Shown here piece by piece: positions 33,531-43,690 of a stretch of DNA of 64,000 bases. The DNA is from Chryseobacterium aahli. Its GTDB lineage: Bacteria > Bacteroidota > Bacteroidia > Flavobacteriales > Weeksellaceae. Every line of letters begins with the position of its first letter. Position 1 is the stretch's first letter. The position numbers and the translations under genes are program-made. Below the pieces are notes generated by a model. That model was given only the letters and a program-made list of their open reading frames with translations, was not told where the DNA came from and made no database searches. The stretch covers positions 1-64,000 of the forward strand of contig NZ_JALDNB010000003.1 of assembly GCF_022699665.1 (NCBI RefSeq), read 5' to 3'.

Positions 33531-34661
33531 TTGAATAACAATAAAATTTGGCTTTCACCACCCAATATGGGGGGAAGTGAGCTAAAATATATACAAAACG
33601 CATTAGATTCAAATTGGGTTTCTCAATATGGCTCAAATATAGATGAATTTGAAAAGAGTTTGGAGCAATATTTTGGGGAGAATTCTCATGTTTCTGCTTT
33701 ATCTTCAGGAACTGCCGCTATTCATCTGGGGCTGAAAATTCTCAACGTTGAAGAAGGTGATTTTGTGATTTGTCAATCTTTCACTTTTGTAGCCTCTGCC
33801 AATCCTATTTTATATTTAAAAGCAATTCCGGTATTTGTTGATAGCGAAAAAGACACTTGGAATATATGTCCGAGTGCATTGGAAGATGCAATCAAATTTT
33901 GTTTAAGTAAAGGGAAAAAGCCGAAAGCCATTATTGCCGTTTCGTCATATGGAATGCCTTTTAAGGTTGACGAAATCTTGGCTTTGTCAAAAAAATATGA
34001 AATTCCGGTTTTGGAAGACAGTGCAGAGGCATTAGGAAGTAAATATAAAAATAAACCGTGCGGAACTTTTGGGGATTTGTCGGTCATTAGTTTTAATGGA
34101 AACAAAATTATAACCACTTCGGGTGGCGGAATATTAATCTCAAAAACTCAATCTGAGAAAGACAAAATTTTGTTTTTGGCGACTCAATCAAAAGATAAAG
34201 CAGATTATTACAGCCATTCTGAAATAGGATATAATTATAAAATGAGTAACATCTCTGCTGGCATTGGTAGAGGGCAGATGGAAGTTTTGGAGGAGAGAAT
34301 AAAGCAAAAAAGAGAAAATCACGACTTTTATAAGAATTTAATAGAAAATTTAGAAGGTATTACTCTTTTTTCAGCACCAAACGAAGATTTCTTTTCTAAT
34401 TTTTGGTTAAACACCATTACAATAGAAAATAGTAAGTTTTCACCCGAAATAGCTAAAAAGTATTTTGCAGAAGTAAATATTGAAACAAGATACCTTTGGA
34501 AGCCCATGCATCTTCAGCCTTTGTATGAGAAATATCATTTTTTCGGGAATAATTTCTGTGGTAAGCTTTTCGATAGAGGACTGTGCTTGCCTTCAGGCAC
34601 TTCACTTACAGACACTTGTAAAAATACTATAAGTGGGGCATTTAAAATTATGTCAAATTAA
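33531..34661 (+). CDS. DegT/DnrJ/EryC1-type sugar aminotransferase
   Basis: A 376-residue PLP-dependent aminotransferase of the PglE-like group. It probably adds a 4-amino group to a UDP-4-keto-6-deoxy-GlcNAc made by the PglF-like enzyme encoded next. The PLP lysine is in VISFNGNKIITTSGGG; the SSGTAAIHLGL and VLEDSAEALGS segments bind the cofactor. The start is a TTG at 33531, giving the family-typical NNNKIWLSPPNMGGSE opening; no ATG is suitably placed. It is the first gene of the locus, 23 bases after the promoter match. Confidence 0.88.
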   Translation: MNNNKIWLSPPNMGGSELKYIQNALDSNWVSQYGSNIDEFEKSLEQYFGENSHVSALSSGTAAIHLGLKILNVEEGDFVICQSFTFVASANPILYLKAIPVFVDSEKDTWNICPSALEDAIKFCLSKGKKPKAIIAVSSYGMPFKVDEILALSKKYEIPVLEDSAEALGSKYKNKPCGTFGDLSVISFNGNKIITTSGGGILISKTQSEKDKILFLATQSKDKADYYSHSEIGYNYKMSNISAGIGRGQMEVLEERIKQKRENHDFYKNLIENLEGITLFSAPNEDFFSNFWLNTITIENSKFSPEIAKKYFAEVNIETRYLWKPMHLQPLYEKYHFFGNNFCGKLFDRGLCLPSGTSLTDTCKNTISGAFKIMSN

Positions 34662-34684
34662 TTTTAAAAGATAAAATTTTATCA

Positions 34685-34692
34685 TACTTTTG
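34685..34692 (+). promoter_or_regulatory. -7 promoter element before the PglF-like gene
   Basis: TACTTTTG is an exact TAnnTTTG match, 72 bases before the ATG at 34765. No TTG at the -33 distance. It may give extra transcription of the export and assembly genes. Confidence 0.4.
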
Positions 34693-34764
34693 TGCGATAT
34701 TTCGAAGGGTAAATCGTGTCTTAGAAATACAAAGCACATATTATAAATATGAACAACAATATTA

Positions 34765-36693
34765 ATGTTTAGTTCTGTAAGAAAGAAAATGTTTAGAGGA
34801 GATAATGTTGTTAATCTCTCAGATGTAAGGTATCTTCCTCGTTGGATTATACTGGGTATTGATATTCTAATCTTAATCATTTCATTATTTCTCTCGACCT
34901 ATATTATAGAAAAAATATCTCCACGCGAATTCATTTATCATGAGGAGCAAACTGTTGTTTTCGGATTCATTATTTTAATCAATGTTTTATTTATGTATGT
35001 TTTCAAGACATACGCAGGAATTATAAGACATTCTACATTTATAGATTTATTTAAACTTTTGATGGCGAGTTTCTGTACATCGTTTGTTGTAGGAGCTTCC
35101 AATATTATTTTACTTTGGATCTCTGGAGAAAAATTTATCCTTACGCCTTACCTCATATTATACTTTATAACATCCTTTATGGGATTGTTTTTATTCAGAT
35201 TATATGTTAAAGAATTTTTTCATATAGTTCGTGAATATAGAAGAAGTGCTTTGAAAAAAAGAATATTAGTTTTGGGCATTGATGAGCAATCTATTGCTAT
35301 TGCAAGAGCTATTCTAGATAATCCAAGTTTACCTTACCAGGTAGTTGGTTTCCTTACACAACGTACAGATAGTAAGAGAGCATCTTTATTGGGTAAACCT
35401 ATTTATGGTAAAAAGAGGATAGAAGAAAATACTAAAGATGATCTTATTATTGACGGCGTTCTAGTGGTGAAAGAAATGATGTCTAAAGATGAGATGAACT
35501 CTTGGGTAAATTTATTCTTAGAAAAAGATTTAAGAATTTATAAATCGCCATCTGTACAAAAATTGAGAGAAAGTGATTTGGGAGTTTCTATTAAAAACCT
35601 TCAAATAGAAGATCTTCTTAATAGAAGACCCATCAAGATTGAGAATGAAGAAGTAAGAGCAAGACATTTTAATAAAAATATATTGGTTACCGGTGGAGCC
35701 GGATCGATAGGTAGCGAAATTGTAAGACAAGTTGCACAGTTTAATCCCGCACTTATTGTTGTTTTGGATCAGGCTGAAACACCTTTGTACGATATAGAAT
35801 TAGAATTAAAAGAAAAATTCCCTCAAGTCAGATTCAAATTTGTATTAGCAGATGTTTCAAATAAGTATCGTGTGGAACCCATATTTGAAATGTATAATTT
35901 TTCTATGGTTTATCATGCTGCTGCGTATAAGCATGTACCATTAGTTGAAGAAAATCCGCATGAAGCTATATTAGTAAATGTTTTGGGATCTAAAAATATC
36001 GCAACTTTATCAAGCAAGTATAAGGTCAACAGATTTGTTATGGTATCTACAGATAAAGCTGTAAATCCCACGAATGTGATGGGAGCATCAAAAAGAGCTG
36101 CTGAATTGCTGGTACAATCAATCCAAAATATAGATGGAAATACGACTAAATTTATCACCACAAGATTTGGAAATGTTTTGGGCTCCAATGGCTCTGTAAT
36201 TCCTCACTTTAAAAGACAAATAGAGGCGGGAGGCCCGGTTACAATTACACATCCGGATATTGTAAGATACTTTATGACAATTCCTGAAGCCTGTGAGTTG
36301 GTGCTTCAAGCGGGAACGATGGGGAAAGGCGGTGAAATTTTTGTTTTTGATATGGGAGATCCTGTCAAAATACTCGATTTGGCGCAGAGAATGATAAAGC
36401 TGTCAGGTTTTGAACCTCATGTAGATATTAAAATAATCTATACAGGTTTACGACCTGGTGAGAAGCTTTATGAAGAGTTACTTAGTGACGACGCAAAAAC
36501 ACTTCCGACACATAATGAAAAAATTATGATTTCCAAAGATCCAAAATTGGAATATTCGGAAATAGATTCCTTAGTTAATTTAATTACAAAAGCATCTATT
36601 AAAAGAGATAAAACTGAAATCGTAAAAATTCTAAAAGTTATAGTTCCCGAATTTAAGAGTAATAATTCCATCTATGAAATTTTAGATAATTAA
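34765..36693 (+). CDS. Membrane UDP-GlcNAc 4,6-dehydratase, PglF/WbpM/CapD-like
   Basis: A 642-residue inner-membrane enzyme that converts UDP-GlcNAc to a UDP-4-keto-6-deoxy sugar, the first step to bacillosamine or QuiNAc-type sugars. Four hydrophobic helices lie in about residues 25-155, then a Rossmann-like CoA-binding type domain, then the SDR domain from about 305 (ILVTGGAGSIGSEIVRQ). The catalytic region reads VSTDKAVNPTNVMGASKR, with Met in place of the usual SDR Tyr, as in PglF. An internal ATG at 34789 is a possible alternative start. With the aminotransferase upstream it can make a 4-amino sugar. Confidence 0.9.
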   Translation: MFSSVRKKMFRGDNVVNLSDVRYLPRWIILGIDILILIISLFLSTYIIEKISPREFIYHEEQTVVFGFIILINVLFMYVFKTYAGIIRHSTFIDLFKLLMASFCTSFVVGASNIILLWISGEKFILTPYLILYFITSFMGLFLFRLYVKEFFHIVREYRRSALKKRILVLGIDEQSIAIARAILDNPSLPYQVVGFLTQRTDSKRASLLGKPIYGKKRIEENTKDDLIIDGVLVVKEMMSKDEMNSWVNLFLEKDLRIYKSPSVQKLRESDLGVSIKNLQIEDLLNRRPIKIENEEVRARHFNKNILVTGGAGSIGSEIVRQVAQFNPALIVVLDQAETPLYDIELELKEKFPQVRFKFVLADVSNKYRVEPIFEMYNFSMVYHAAAYKHVPLVEENPHEAILVNVLGSKNIATLSSKYKVNRFVMVSTDKAVNPTNVMGASKRAAELLVQSIQNIDGNTTKFITTRFGNVLGSNGSVIPHFKRQIEAGGPVTITHPDIVRYFMTIPEACELVLQAGTMGKGGEIFVFDMGDPVKILDLAQRMIKLSGFEPHVDIKIIYTGLRPGEKLYEELLSDDAKTLPTHNEKIMISKDPKLEYSEIDSLVNLITKASIKRDKTEIVKILKVIVPEFKSNNSIYEILDN

Positions 36694-36729
36694 AAAAAAG
36701 ATAAGTGTATATTTACACAATTTTAAAAC

Positions 36730-37548
36730 ATGAAAAATAAATTGTTAATTATATTTTCCGCTGTAATAATCGTTTCTTGCAAAACAAATCCTAATGCGAA
36801 AAATGATTTAAATTATATGCAAAACATTGAACAGGTAGCCGTGGAAAACTCAATGAGAAATTCTAGTTCAACTATTCAGCCTAGTGATCAGTTAGTGATT
36901 CTTATAACTGCCAAAGATATGGATGTTGTAAAACCATTTAATCAGAATTATTCTTCTTCAGAAATGATTCAGACAAATGCAATGGCAGGCGGAAATACTC
37001 CAAATCAAGGTTTGACAACACTGCAAGGGCCTACTTATATTGTAGATACTAATGGGAATATAGATTTTCCAAATCTTGGTGTTTTAAACACGACAGGTAA
37101 AACTCTAACTGAATTTAAAGAAGAGCTGAGAGAGAAAATGTTAAAATATGTAATCAACCCTACAGTTAGCATGAGATTGGCAAATTTTAAAGTTACAGTT
37201 TTAGGAGAGGTAAACAGACAAGGTGATTATACAGTTGCAAATGGTCAAGCAACAATTTGGAATGCTTTGGGGATGGCAGGTGACCTTACGATGTATGGTA
37301 AAAGAAATGATGTATTGGTTGTTAGGACAGAAAATGGAGTAGTTTCTCATGGTAAAGTCAACTTACAAGATGCATCCCTTATCAACTCTCCTTATTATAA
37401 TTTAAAGCAAGGTGATGCTATTATTGTATCTGCTAATAATTCTAAAGACATTCAAGCTAAACAGAATCCTAATACAAGCTTGTATTTAACTGCTGCATCA
37501 ATTGCAATAACTGCGGCGGCTGTAGTGGTAACTTTAATTACTAAGTAA
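36730..37548 (+). CDS. Polysaccharide export outer-membrane lipoprotein, Wza-like
   Basis: A 272-residue outer-membrane lipoprotein that forms the exit channel for the polymer. The lipobox ends at Cys17 (IIVSCK). The Poly_export domain begins with IQPSDQLVILI and continues GPTYIVDTNGNIDFPNLGVL, then an SLBB-type domain has VTVLGEVNRQGDYTVANGQATIWNAL. The C-terminal hydrophobic stretch LYLTAASIAITAAAVVVTLI resembles the Wza outer-membrane helix. It works with Wzc two genes on. Confidence 0.92.
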   Translation: MKNKLLIIFSAVIIVSCKTNPNAKNDLNYMQNIEQVAVENSMRNSSSTIQPSDQLVILITAKDMDVVKPFNQNYSSSEMIQTNAMAGGNTPNQGLTTLQGPTYIVDTNGNIDFPNLGVLNTTGKTLTEFKEELREKMLKYVINPTVSMRLANFKVTVLGEVNRQGDYTVANGQATIWNALGMAGDLTMYGKRNDVLVVRTENGVVSHGKVNLQDASLINSPYYNLKQGDAIIVSANNSKDIQAKQNPNTSLYLTAASIAITAAAVVVTLITK

Positions 37549-37599
37549 AAAGTAAATAATTAATAGTCATCAAAACAACCAATTCATAATTATTAAATA

Positions 37600-38892
37600 A
37601 TGAAATCTTATAAAATAGCAATAATAGGGCAAGGATATGTAGGGCTTCCTCTTGCATTAGAATTTGCTAAATATTTTCCTGTTTTAGGCTATGATATCAA
37701 TTCTGAGAGAACTGACCAGTTAAGTAATGGTGTAGATATAACGCTAGAAGCTGATATTGAAAAACTTAATACCCACCTTAATCTTTACAAAGAATCTGAG
37801 GGTAAATTTGGCTATAAGGCTAGTGCTGATTTAGAAGAAATATTAGAATCGAATATTTTCATTGTAACTGTACCTACACCTATAGACAAATATAATGCTC
37901 CGGATTTAAAGCCATTGCTATCTGCATCAAAAATGTTGGGAGGAATCTTAAAAAAAGGAGATATTGTTATTTACGAGTCTACTGTTTTCCCAGGATGTAC
38001 AGAAGAAGATTGTGTACCTGTTTTGGAAAAATATTCTAATTTAAAATTCAATAAAGATTTTTTTGTAGGATATTCGCCCGAAAGAATTAATCCTGGAGAT
38101 AAAATTAATACGTTAACCTCGGTAATGAAAGTAACATCAGGATCTACTCCTGAAGTTGCAAAAGAGGTTAATGAATTATATAAAAAGATAATCATCGCAG
38201 GAACTCACCTTGCACCGAGTATTAAAGTTGCGGAAGCATCAAAAGCGATAGAGAACGCACAAAGAGATGTTAACATTTCTTTTGTAAATGAATTGGCTTT
38301 AATATTTGATAGAATTGGTATTGATACTACAGACGTTTTGGAAGCGGCAGGTACAAAGTATAACTTTCTAAAATACAGACCAGGATTGGTAGGGGGGCAT
38401 TGTATCTCTGTAGATCCTTATTACTTAGCACATAAGGCAGAACAATTGGGTTATCATCCTGATGTTATTTTATCTGGCCGTCGTGTAAATGATTCCATAG
38501 CAAAGTTTATAGCTTCAAAAGTTGTAAAATTACAAATAGCAAAAGGTGGAATTATTAAAAATTCTAAAGCCCTTATTTTGGGTGTTACTTTTAAAGAGAA
38601 TTGTCCGGATATTAGAAATACAAAAGTTTTTGATATTTATAAAGAACTTATAGATTATGGGATTATTGTAGATGTTTACGATCCTTGGGCAATCAATGAA
38701 GAGGTAGAAAAAGAATATGGAATATGTCTATTAGATAACCTGAATACAAATACCAAATACGATTCTATAATTATTGCTGTTTCTCATAAGGAATTTCTTT
38801 CAATAGATTTAAAAGCTTTAAAAGATGTAAATACAGTTGTGTTCGATACAAAATCTTTTTTAGAAAGAAGTCAGGTAGATGCTAGGCTATAA
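37600..38892 (+). CDS. UDP-sugar 6-dehydrogenase, WbpO/TviB-like
   Basis: A 430-residue NAD-dependent dehydrogenase that oxidises a UDP-N-acetylhexosamine to its uronic acid (UDP-GalNAcA or UDP-ManNAcA). The Rossmann motif is IAIIGQGYVGLPLAL; ESTVFPGCTEEDCVP and the catalytic Cys in GLVGGHCISVDPYYLAHKA are family hallmarks. The C-terminal domain has GVTFKENCPDIRNTKVFDI. The QGYVGLPLA and FPGCTEE forms fit the TviB/WbpO side of the family better than UDP-glucose dehydrogenase. A uronic acid from this step is a likely target of the second amidination module; that link is inference. Confidence 0.9.
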   Translation: MKSYKIAIIGQGYVGLPLALEFAKYFPVLGYDINSERTDQLSNGVDITLEADIEKLNTHLNLYKESEGKFGYKASADLEEILESNIFIVTVPTPIDKYNAPDLKPLLSASKMLGGILKKGDIVIYESTVFPGCTEEDCVPVLEKYSNLKFNKDFFVGYSPERINPGDKINTLTSVMKVTSGSTPEVAKEVNELYKKIIIAGTHLAPSIKVAEASKAIENAQRDVNISFVNELALIFDRIGIDTTDVLEAAGTKYNFLKYRPGLVGGHCISVDPYYLAHKAEQLGYHPDVILSGRRVNDSIAKFIASKVVKLQIAKGGIIKNSKALILGVTFKENCPDIRNTKVFDIYKELIDYGIIVDVYDPWAINEEVEKEYGICLLDNLNTNTKYDSIIIAVSHKEFLSIDLKALKDVNTVVFDTKSFLERSQVDARL

Positions 38893-38975
38893 AGTATTAA
38901 AAATTAACATACATTTCTTATATTGTGATAAACAATAATATACAGTTGCAAAACCATAAAACATTCTTATTTTAA

Positions 38976-41354
38976 ATGAATAATTCAGCAGCAGACGAGT
39001 CAAGCACCGAAATCAATATTCAGGAACTTATCAAACCATATCTCAGAAATTGGATTTGGTTAGTAATTATTCCAATTTTAACTTTAATTTTAACATTTTT
39101 ATATTTAAAAACAACAACACCTGTTTATAGTATTCAATCATCAGTATTAATAAAAGACGCAAAAAAAAGCTCGTCTGGAACAGGAGAATTTGGAGTGCTT
39201 CAAGACTTGTCAGGCCTAGGCGGGATGGGGACAAATAGTATTGAGAACGAGATTGAGGTATTAAAGTCTAAAAAGTTAATGTATGATGTCGTTAAAAATC
39301 TTGATATTCAGACATCTGTGTTTTCAAAATTTGGTTTTTCACAGAAGGAGTTATATAAAGATACATCTCCTATAATTGTTAAAGTTATCAAAGAAAAATC
39401 ATTAGACAAATTACCTGAAAAACCAATATCTTTAACTATTTCTGGGAATAATATTACTTTGTTTTCAGATGAATTTCTTCATGAAATTAAAGGTGAATTT
39501 AACAAAACTATAAATCTTCCTTTTGCTAATATAATTATATTAAAAAACACAAAATTTAATAAACACAAAGCTGGAGAATTAAGAGAACTATCGTTTACCT
39601 TTTCCTCGTTGGAAAGTACTGTTAACAGTTTACAGAAAATGATGGGAATCAGTCTTGTAGACAAAGATGGGACAGTAATTGGATTATCACTAAACTATCC
39701 TAATGTTGATAAAGCAAAAGATATTGTCAATAATTTAGTGGCAGTTTACAATGAAGATGCTACAAAAGATAAAAATTCTGAATCTGGAAAGACAAAAGAT
39801 TTTATTGATGAAAGAATTACTATTATTGCTAATGATTTGGGTGAAGTAGAAAATAAAAAAGAGTATTTTAAGACCAAAAATAATATAACAGATATAGAAG
39901 CAGAGGCTCAAATAAGTCTTGAAACTAATGCTAAAGCTCGAGCAAATCAGATAGAGGTTGATGCTCAGCTTGAGCTTACAAATGCACTTATCTCATTTAT
40001 ATCCAAGCAAAATAATGGAGAAGTATTGCCCTTGAGTGTTGGATTACAAAATTCAGATGCACTTAGTAACATATCTGTTTATAATCAATTGGTATTAGAA
40101 AGAAATAGACTTTTAGAAAATGCTACGCCACAAAACCCATTAGTTATAGATTTAAATAAACAAATAAGCTCGCTTAGATCTTCCGTAGCCCAAAGTTTAG
40201 ACAAAAATAAATTGGGTCTGCAACTTACAAAAAACCAATATCTGGCTGAGCAAAATAATATGTCCTCCAGAATATCAAAAATACCATCACAGGAAAAGTT
40301 ATTCAGAGATATTCAAAGACAACAACAAATAAAAGAGAGTCTTTATTTGTTATTATTACAAAAAAGAGAAGAAACTGCCATTGCTTTAGCTGTTACAGGA
40401 AACAAAGCAAGGATAGTGGATTATGCATACTCTTCTCCTAAACCAGTAGCTCCAAAAAAAATAATGTACTACATAGTAGCTTTGCTGATTGGTGGATTTA
40501 TACCGATTGCCGTGATTTATCTAAAAGAGTTACTGAATGATAAAATTAAAAGTAAGCACGATTTAGAGAAACTCCTCATTGACAAACCTATTATTGGTGA
40601 AATACCTAGTTTAGTAAAGGGACATGATGAACTTATTAAAGTTAATGATCTGTCACCAATCGCAGAAGCATTTAGGATTTTAATTACTAATATGAATTTC
40701 TTACTTCCAAAAAAGAAAGAAGAGGCGAAAGTAGTTTTTGTAACTTCTAGTGTAAAAGGAGAAGGGAAGACATTTATTTCTGTAAATCTTGCACTTACTT
40801 TGGCGACACCTTCTAAGAAAGTTATAATTATTGGTTCCGATATTAGAAATCCACAATTGCAAAGATATAATCCAGCTAGAAAAGGATTATTAGGTCTTAC
40901 AGAATACTTGTATGATAGTAAAGTAGATTTACCAGAAATTGTTCATATATCTACTTTTAACCCTTACTTAGATGTTATTTACTCCGGAGGTATACCACCT
41001 AATCCTACTGAGCTTCTTAGTAATGGAAGATATGAAAAATTAATTGAAGATCTTAAGTTTAAGTATGACTATGTTATTTTAGATACGGCTCCTTTAATGT
41101 TGGTTACAGATAGTTTCCTATTTGCTGATAAAGCAGATGCTACCTTATATGTAACAAGATCTAGATATACAGAAAAAACCCTTATAGATTTTGCAAATAG
41201 TAGTGTAAATAGTGGTAAAATAAAAAATGTAGGATTTGTTTTGAATGACGTGTCCAAAGACGATTTTGGCTATGGTAATAAATATGGTTATGGTTATGGA
41301 GAAACTGAAAAGAATTGGTTCGAAAGATTAAAAGATAAATTTAAAATGTCATAA
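38976..41354 (+). CDS. Tyrosine autokinase / chain-length regulator, Wzc-like
   Basis: A 792-residue inner-membrane co-polymerase that controls polymer length and export. The N-terminal Wzz domain has helices at about 29-50 (WLVIIPILTLILTFLYL) and 500-520 (MYYIVALLIGGFIPIAVIYL), with a long periplasmic coiled coil between. The cytoplasmic BY-kinase has Walker A SSVKGEGKTF, Walker A' VIIIGSDIRNPQ and Walker B DYVILDTAPL. A C-terminal tyrosine cluster (FGYGNKYGYGYGE) is the autophosphorylation site. It works with the Wza-like protein encoded two genes upstream. The next gene starts four bases later. Confidence 0.93.
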   Translation: MNNSAADESSTEINIQELIKPYLRNWIWLVIIPILTLILTFLYLKTTTPVYSIQSSVLIKDAKKSSSGTGEFGVLQDLSGLGGMGTNSIENEIEVLKSKKLMYDVVKNLDIQTSVFSKFGFSQKELYKDTSPIIVKVIKEKSLDKLPEKPISLTISGNNITLFSDEFLHEIKGEFNKTINLPFANIIILKNTKFNKHKAGELRELSFTFSSLESTVNSLQKMMGISLVDKDGTVIGLSLNYPNVDKAKDIVNNLVAVYNEDATKDKNSESGKTKDFIDERITIIANDLGEVENKKEYFKTKNNITDIEAEAQISLETNAKARANQIEVDAQLELTNALISFISKQNNGEVLPLSVGLQNSDALSNISVYNQLVLERNRLLENATPQNPLVIDLNKQISSLRSSVAQSLDKNKLGLQLTKNQYLAEQNNMSSRISKIPSQEKLFRDIQRQQQIKESLYLLLLQKREETAIALAVTGNKARIVDYAYSSPKPVAPKKIMYYIVALLIGGFIPIAVIYLKELLNDKIKSKHDLEKLLIDKPIIGEIPSLVKGHDELIKVNDLSPIAEAFRILITNMNFLLPKKKEEAKVVFVTSSVKGEGKTFISVNLALTLATPSKKVIIIGSDIRNPQLQRYNPARKGLLGLTEYLYDSKVDLPEIVHISTFNPYLDVIYSGGIPPNPTELLSNGRYEKLIEDLKFKYDYVILDTAPLMLVTDSFLFADKADATLYVTRSRYTEKTLIDFANSSVNSGKIKNVGFVLNDVSKDDFGYGNKYGYGYGETEKNWFERLKDKFKMS

Positions 41355-41357
41355 ATT

Positions 41358-42545
41358 ATGAATATTCTAAATTTAATTGGAAGAACAAATGAGCTTTTTT
41401 CAAATGATATTATTAATCACGAGAAAGAACTCATTTCAATTGTCTCAAATTCCAAATTTCTAGTCATTGGAGGTGCAGGTTCCATAGGTTCTGCAACTAC
41501 AAAAGAAATTTTTAAACGTAATCCGAAAAAGCTTCATGTGGTTGATATCAGTGAGAACAATATGGTGGAGTTGGTACGTGACGTTCGTAGTTCTTTCGGG
41601 TACATTGATGGCGATTTCCAAACCTTTGCTTTAGATATTGGATCGATTGAATACGACGCATTTTGGGAAGCAGACGGAGATTATGATTATGTATTAAATC
41701 TTTCTGCTTTGAAGCACGTTCGAAGCGAAAAAGACCCTTATACTTTGATGAGAATGATTGACGTTAATGTTTTTAATACCGATAAAACATTACAGCAATC
41801 TATTGATAAAGGCGTAAAAAAATACTTCTGCGTTTCTACTGACAAAGCTGCCAATCCTGTAAATATGATGGGCGCTTCAAAACGTATTATGGAAATGTTT
41901 TTAATGCGAAAAAGCAAAGAAATTAAAATTTCTACAGCACGTTTTGCCAATGTAGCTTTTTCTGACGGCTCTTTATTACATGGATTTAATAAACGAATTG
42001 AAAAAAAACAGCCAATTGTTGCTCCAAATGACATCAAACGTTATTTTGTAATTCCGAAAGAATCGGGAGAATTGTGTTTAATGTCTTGTATTTTTGGTGA
42101 AAACAGAGATGTTTTCTTTCCGAAATTAAGTGAAAATTTACACCTGATTACTTTTGCAGAAATCGCCATAAAATATCTTGCAGAAATCGGTTACGAACCT
42201 TATTTGTGTAAAGACGAAGATGAAGCAAGAGCTTTAATCGCAACTTTACCTCAAGAAGGAAAATGGCCTTGCTTATTTACATCAAGTGATACAACAGGTG
42301 AGAAAGATTTCGAAGAATTCTTTACAGACAAAGAAACTCTGGATATGGAACGTTTCGAGAATTTAGGAGTCATTAAAAACGAACTAAATATCGAAGAAGG
42401 TAAACTTAATTTATTTGAAACTAAAATCAATGAATTAAAATCTGACAAGAAGTGGAACAAGGAAGAGATTGTGGATTTGTTCTTTCAAATGATTCCAGAT
42501 TTCGGACACAAGGAAACAGGTAAATATTTAGACTCTAAAATGTAA
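41358..42545 (+). CDS. legB: Nucleotide-GlcNAc 4,6-dehydratase of legionaminic acid pathway
   Basis: A 395-residue soluble SDR that starts the legionaminic acid route by making a 4-keto-6-deoxy sugar from GDP- or UDP-GlcNAc. The Rossmann motif is LVIGGAGSIGSATTKEI. The catalytic segment is VSTDKAANPVNMMGASKR, with Met in the Tyr position. It lacks the membrane part of the 34765 protein. Assignment to LegB rather than another dehydratase rests on the gene order that follows: aminotransferase, acetyltransferase, synthase, hydrolysing epimerase, nucleotidyltransferase and cytidylyltransferase. The presence of ptmE suggests the GDP-linked version. Confidence 0.85.
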   Translation: MNILNLIGRTNELFSNDIINHEKELISIVSNSKFLVIGGAGSIGSATTKEIFKRNPKKLHVVDISENNMVELVRDVRSSFGYIDGDFQTFALDIGSIEYDAFWEADGDYDYVLNLSALKHVRSEKDPYTLMRMIDVNVFNTDKTLQQSIDKGVKKYFCVSTDKAANPVNMMGASKRIMEMFLMRKSKEIKISTARFANVAFSDGSLLHGFNKRIEKKQPIVAPNDIKRYFVIPKESGELCLMSCIFGENRDVFFPKLSENLHLITFAEIAIKYLAEIGYEPYLCKDEDEARALIATLPQEGKWPCLFTSSDTTGEKDFEEFFTDKETLDMERFENLGVIKNELNIEEGKLNLFETKINELKSDKKWNKEEIVDLFFQMIPDFGHKETGKYLDSKM

Positions 42546-42547
42546 CA

Positions 42548-43690
42548 ATGGAGAATATTCAAAATATGGTCTCTTTTGTAAGAGAACATTTCAATTCAGA
42601 TAAATTCATTCCGCTTCACGAACCACGTTTTCGAGGCAATGAAAAAAAATATTTAGCAGAAACGATTGATTCTACTTTCGTTTCTTCCGTAGGTGCATTT
42701 GTCGACCAATTCGAAAATATAATGCAAGATATTACTGGTGCAGTAAAATCTGTTGCAGTGGTAAATGGTTCAGCATCTTTACAAGTGGCGTTGAGAATGG
42801 CAGGTGTGAAAAAAGACGAAGAAGTCATCACACAGGCACTTACTTTTATTGCAACAGCCAATGCAATTATCTATAATAATGCAATTCCAGTGTTTGTAGA
42901 TGTAGATTTAGATACAATGGGACTTTCGCCGAAAGCACTTGAAGATTTTTTAGAAGAATTCGGGGAACTTCGTGAAGATGGTTGTTACAACAAATCTACA
43001 GGTCGCAGAATTGCGGCTTGTATGCCAATGCATACGTTCGGTTTTCCGGTTCATTTAGATGAATTAATGGCAGTTTGCAACAAATGGCAAATTCCTTTGG
43101 TAGAAGACGCTGCCGAATCTTTAGGAAGTTTTTACAAAGGAAAACATACAGGAACTATTGGGTTAATCAGTGGTTTTTCATTCAACGGAAACAAAGTGGT
43201 AACCAGTGGTGGTGGTGGTGCAATTGTTACTAATAATATTGAACTGGGAACTCAGGCAAAATATCTGACTACCACAGCAAAACGCCCGCATCCGTACGAG
43301 TTTTTCCACGATGAATTGGGGTACAATTTTAGAATGCCGAATCTGAATGCAGCTTTGGCTTGTGCTCAATTGGAATCTCTAAACGGTTTTCTTGAAGACA
43401 AAAGAATTTTAGCGAATAAATACGCTGAGTTTTTCAAGGAATCTGGAATTAAATTCAGACAAGAAACTGCCGACACAAAAGCAAATTATTGGCTGATGTG
43501 TGTAGAACTTAATAATAAAGCTGAAAGAGAAGAATTTTTAAAAAATACCAATGACCAAGGCGTAATGACACGCCCGATTTGGAATTTAATGTATCGACTT
43601 CCAATGTATTCACATTGTCAACGAGATGCACAGAAAAATGCTGAATTTTTAGAAGAAAGAATAGTTAACATTCCAAGCAGTGCCAGATAA
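42548..43690 (+). CDS. legC: LegC-family sugar aminotransferase
   Basis: A 380-residue PLP enzyme that aminates C4 of the keto sugar made by LegB. The opening FIPLHEPRFRGNEKKYLAETID is typical of the LegC group. NGSASLQVALRMAGV, LVEDAAESLGSFY and the PLP lysine in GFSFNGNKVVTSGGGGAIV are present. It follows legB by two bases and overlaps the start of the acetyltransferase gene by 11 bases, so translation is probably coupled. Confidence 0.9.
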   Translation: MENIQNMVSFVREHFNSDKFIPLHEPRFRGNEKKYLAETIDSTFVSSVGAFVDQFENIMQDITGAVKSVAVVNGSASLQVALRMAGVKKDEEVITQALTFIATANAIIYNNAIPVFVDVDLDTMGLSPKALEDFLEEFGELREDGCYNKSTGRRIAACMPMHTFGFPVHLDELMAVCNKWQIPLVEDAAESLGSFYKGKHTGTIGLISGFSFNGNKVVTSGGGGAIVTNNIELGTQAKYLTTTAKRPHPYEFFHDELGYNFRMPNLNAALACAQLESLNGFLEDKRILANKYAEFFKESGIKFRQETADTKANYWLMCVELNNKAEREEFLKNTNDQGVMTRPIWNLMYRLPMYSHCQRDAQKNAEFLEERIVNIPSSAR